NCBI GenBank assembly: GCA_036444495.1
Contig: JAZGBC010000226.1
Span: 1-15,184 of the forward strand
Direction: 5' to 3'
Origin: JAZGBC01 sp036444495
Lineage (GTDB): Bacteria > Pseudomonadota > Alphaproteobacteria > Kiloniellales > J153
Length of the DNA stretch: 15,184 bases
Shown: one piece after another, positions 13,247 through 15,184 of the stretch
Position numbering within the stretch: position 1 is the stretch's first letter
Layout of the letters: each line of letters starts with the position of its first letter
Position numbers and translations under genes: made by a program
The notes under the pieces: generated by a model
What the model was told of the DNA's origin: nothing
What the model saw: only the letters and a program-made list of their open reading frames with translations
The model's database searches: none

Positions 13247-13266
13247 CGGAGGATCGGAGGCATGCC

Positions 13267-13893
13267 ATGAGAGCGGCGCGCGGCCGCTGGCCGCTGCTCC
13301 TGTTTTTCTGGACGCTGGGCCTGGCGTCTATGGCGCTCGATACCGCCGAGGCCCGGGCCGGGGAAAAAACCGAGAGCTTCGCCGGCCAGTTCCTGGTGGC
13401 ATCCGAGCGCATGGGCGATCCCCGCTTCGACCAGACCATCGTCTATATGGTGGAGCACAACGAGGAGGGGGCCATGGGGTTGATCGTCAATGTGCCCATG
13501 GGCGAGGTGCCCTTTGAGGCGCTGTTCGAACGCCTGGGCATAGACGACCGGAAGGCAAAAGGCGGTATAAGCGTCTTCTACGGCGGTCCCGTGGACCCGG
13601 GACGCGGCTTCTTCCTGCACAGTACCGACGTCATGATCGAGGGTAGCCAGACGGTGGGCAAGGACGTAGCGCTGACCACCGTGCCCGGCATGCTGAGCGT
13701 CGTGTCCCAGGGCAAGGGGCCGGCCCATAGCGTCTTCGCGCTGGGCTATGCGGGCTGGGCGCCCAAGCAGCTCGAGTCCGAGCTGGCGCGCGATGACTGG
13801 TTCGTCATCCCCGCCGATAAATCGCTGCTCTTCGCCGAGGACCCCGCCAAGAGCTGGAACCGCGCCGCCGCGCGCCGGGGTACGGATTTGTGA
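13267..13893 (+). CDS. YqgE/AlgH family protein (UPF0301, DUF179) with a signal peptide
   Basis: The family core starts at FAGQFLVASERMGDPRFDQT (about residues 39-58), followed by EEGAMGLIVN, FYGGPVDPGRGFFLHS and FALGYAGWAPKQLESEL, all typical of YqgE. Family members normally begin directly with this core and are thought to be cytoplasmic. Here 38 extra residues form a clear export signal: Arg-rich start, hydrophobic WPLLLFFWTLGLASMAL, and an Ala-Arg-Ala cleavage site near residue 31. The biochemical role of the family is not established. ATG at 13267 follows CGGAGG at 6 bases; the ATG at 13262 is too close. It overlaps the DUF1499 gene by GTGA, so the two are translationally coupled. Confidence 0.9.
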   Translation: MRAARGRWPLLLFFWTLGLASMALDTAEARAGEKTESFAGQFLVASERMGDPRFDQTIVYMVEHNEEGAMGLIVNVPMGEVPFEALFERLGIDDRKAKGGISVFYGGPVDPGRGFFLHSTDVMIEGSQTVGKDVALTTVPGMLSVVSQGKGPAHSVFALGYAGWAPKQLESELARDDWFVIPADKSLLFAEDPAKSWNRAAARRGTDL

Positions 13894-14651
13894 GTAACGC
13901 CTCTTCGCTGGGCCGGACCAACCGCTCCATGGCGCGGAGTTGCCTGGCCCTGGCCCTGCTCGCCGGTCCGGCGGCGCTCGCCGCGGGCCTCGGGCACCGC
14001 TTCGGCTGGTGGGGCTTCGAAACCGGCTTTGCGATCCTGCGCTGGGCCGCCTACGGGGGCTTCGGGGTGGTCGTCATCTCGCTCTTTCCCCTGGGGCTGA
14101 GCATTTATCTGCGCGCCTGGCGGAACCTGATCCTGGCGGCCCTGGCGCTCGCCATCGGCGCGGCCACCCTGGGCGTGCCTCTGTCCTACGCGCAGAAAGC
14201 CCGGCGCTTCCCGCCGATCCACGACATCACGACCGACGTCGAGAACCCGCCGCCTTTCATTGCCGTCCTGCCGCTGCGCGCCGAGGCGCCCAACACCGCG
14301 TTCTACGAGGGCAATAGGCTGGCCGCCCTGCAGCAAAAAGCCTATCCCGACCTGGGGCCGGTGAACTACCGCCTGCCGCCAAGTCAGGTCTTTACGCGCG
14401 TGGCCGAGTTGGCCGAGGAGCTCGGCTGGAACATTGTCACCTCCCTGCCGGAACAAGGATGGCTGGAGGCGACCGAGACGAGCTTCTGGTTCGGCTTCAC
14501 CGACGATATCGTGGTCCGGGTCGGGTGGCGCCCGGAGGGCAGCGTCGTGGACATCCGTTCGGCCTCGCGCGAGGGCGTGAACGATCTGGGCGTCAACGCG
14601 GCCCGTATCCAGAGATTCATCGACAGGCTGGTCGCCGGCTCGCGCCAGTAG
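13890..14651 (+). CDS. DUF1499 family membrane protein
   Basis: This 253-aa protein has three hydrophobic segments at its N-terminus (about residues 15-33, 45-72, 78-98), then an extracytoplasmic or cytoplasmic domain of the DUF1499 type. The family signatures are PPIHDITTDVENPPPF (about 108-123), LGWNIVTSLPEQGWLEATETSFWFGF split over about 185-212, DDIVVRVG, and DIRSASREGVNDLGVNAARI near the end. Function is unknown. The start is GTG at 13890, sharing GTGA with the stop of the YqgE-like gene. ATG at 13929 is an alternative with a shorter N-terminus. It is convergent with the DUF971 gene. Confidence 0.9.
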   Translation: MSNASSLGRTNRSMARSCLALALLAGPAALAAGLGHRFGWWGFETGFAILRWAAYGGFGVVVISLFPLGLSIYLRAWRNLILAALALAIGAATLGVPLSYAQKARRFPPIHDITTDVENPPPFIAVLPLRAEAPNTAFYEGNRLAALQQKAYPDLGPVNYRLPPSQVFTRVAELAEELGWNIVTSLPEQGWLEATETSFWFGFTDDIVVRVGWRPEGSVVDIRSASREGVNDLGVNAARIQRFIDRLVAGSRQ

Positions 14652-14669
14652 TTTGTGGCAACGGCCCGG

Positions 14670-15056
14670 CTAGCCCTTGCGTTCGGGCTCGCGCGAGAGG
14701 CCGAGGCGCTCCAGCTCGGCCAGGTAGTTGCGCCAGATCTTCTCCTGGTTCCGGCCCAACTCGTAGAGGTACTGCCAGGAGAAGATGCCGCTGTCGTGCA
14801 GGTCGTCGAACTTGATGTAGACCGCGTAGTTGCCCACGGGCTCGATCCCCATGATGCCCACGTGCTTGCGTCCGGGAATGACCTTCTTGTCGCCGGGTCC
14901 GTGGCCCTGGACCTCGGCCGAGGGGCTTTCAACGCGCAGCAACTCGGCGGGATAGGAGAAGCGCTCGCCGTTGTCGAACTCCACTTCGAGGCGCTTGTCC
15001 TCGGCCAGGTAGCGGATCTCCTTCGGCCAATGCTCGGTTCCTAAGGTTTCGCTCAT
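14670..15056 (-). CDS. DUF971 family protein (gamma-butyrobetaine hydroxylase N-terminal-like)
   Basis: The 128-aa protein consists of one DUF971 domain, recognisable from WPKEIRYLAEDKRLEVEFDNG (split around residues 10-30), YPAELLRVESPSAEVQGHG, and IMGIEPVGNYAVYIKFDDLHDSGIFSWQYL (about 75-105). The same domain occurs at the N-terminus of eukaryotic gamma-butyrobetaine hydroxylase, where it binds zinc. Stand-alone bacterial versions have no firmly established role; some are linked with iron-sulfur cluster proteins. ATG at 15056 was chosen as the family-like start, with only a weak site. The Trm112-like gene ends 28 bases upstream on the same strand, a neighbour pair often seen in alphaproteobacteria. 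Confidence 0.9.
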   Translation of the reverse strand: MSETLGTEHWPKEIRYLAEDKRLEVEFDNGERFSYPAELLRVESPSAEVQGHGPGDKKVIPGRKHVGIMGIEPVGNYAVYIKFDDLHDSGIFSWQYLYELGRNQEKIWRNYLAELERLGLSREPERKG

Positions 15057-15084
15057 GCCTGCTGTCCCATGATGATAATGAGCC

Positions 15085-15184
15085 TTAATCGTCCAGCTGC
15101 CGCGCCTCGTCGGCCAGCATGATGGGGATGCCGTCGCGGATCGGATAGGCAAGCCGTGCCGTGCGGCTGATCAGTTCCTGGGCC
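15085..15184 (-). CDS. Trm112-like protein, 3' end only (partial)
   Basis: The frame entering from the right edge reads AQELISRTARLAYPIRDG, then IPIMLADEARQLDD and TAA at 15085. This is the C-terminal half of the short (about 60 aa) Trm112/UPF0434 family, with the LAYPIRDGIPIML signature. In eukaryotes Trm112 activates several methyltransferases; bacterial members are small zinc-ribbon proteins of less certain role. The N-terminal Cys pair lies outside the window. It probably shares a transcript with the DUF971 gene. Confidence 0.88.
   Translation of the reverse strand, partial: AQELISRTARLAYPIRDGIPIMLADEARQLDD

Noticed and set aside
11954..13270. 438-codon plus-strand frame opposite the DddP-like gene
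   Set aside because: The minus-strand protein is unmistakable; this frame has shadow-like composition.

Overview
The window looks like chromosomal DNA from a GC-rich alphaproteobacterium of the Rhodospirillales type. This is inferred from the very GC-rich coding sequence, the set of alphaproteobacterial housekeeping genes (Trm112-like protein, DUF971, UbiH-family hydroxylase, Amt, DapC-like aminotransferase, FtsK, LolA, ExoIII), and the ftsK-lolA-xth order, which I recall as common in that group. Two stretches are visibly AT-richer than the rest: about 480-620 and about 8890-9440.

Layout, left to right. At 1-624 there is the edge of an unidentified minus-strand gene, an operator-like palindrome, a 61-codon 5' remnant of xth, and a strong intergenic hairpin. 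At 625-1836 a class I glutamine amidotransferase (peptidase C26/PuuD-like) faces away from a small membrane-anchored protein. At 1852-6227 lies a minus-strand block of aminotransferase, ftsK and lolA; ftsK and lolA overlap by ATGA. At 6419-6720 is a small exported protein whose start region appears frameshifted. At 7074-8432 is an ammonium transporter with a textbook terminator, a near-consensus sigma-54 element and paired inverted repeats upstream, but no adjacent PII gene.

The most unusual region is 8841-10529. The first codons of a ubiH-family gene occur twice, as a perfect 38-bp direct repeat (8846-8883 and 10492-10529). Between the copies lies a 1.6-kb minus-strand operon: RelE/ParE-like toxin, Xre-family antitoxin, a 55-aa basic protein and a 118-aa three-helix membrane protein. 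The operon has an excellent sigma-70 promoter predicted to give a leaderless toxin mRNA, overlapped by a 23-bp-spaced repeated operator. The cassette has split ubiH from its original start, and the intact ubiH now begins with a different basic N-terminus supplied from the cassette side.

To the right, ubiH converges on an M24-fold protein that carries the six metal ligands and the Tyr/Asp pair of the DMSP lyase DddP at a constant numbering offset. A YqgE/AlgH-family protein with an unexpected signal peptide follows, behind a leader that can form a pseudoknot or alternative hairpins; it is translationally coupled to a DUF1499 membrane protein. The window closes with a DUF971 protein and the 3' end of a Trm112-like gene.

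Working together: aminotransferase, FtsK and LolA form a cell-envelope/division block; Amt handles nitrogen uptake; UbiH serves ubiquinone synthesis; the DddP-like enzyme may use marine DMSP. The toxin-antitoxin cassette is the clearest sign of acquired DNA. No tRNA, rRNA, CRISPR array, transposase or integrase was seen.
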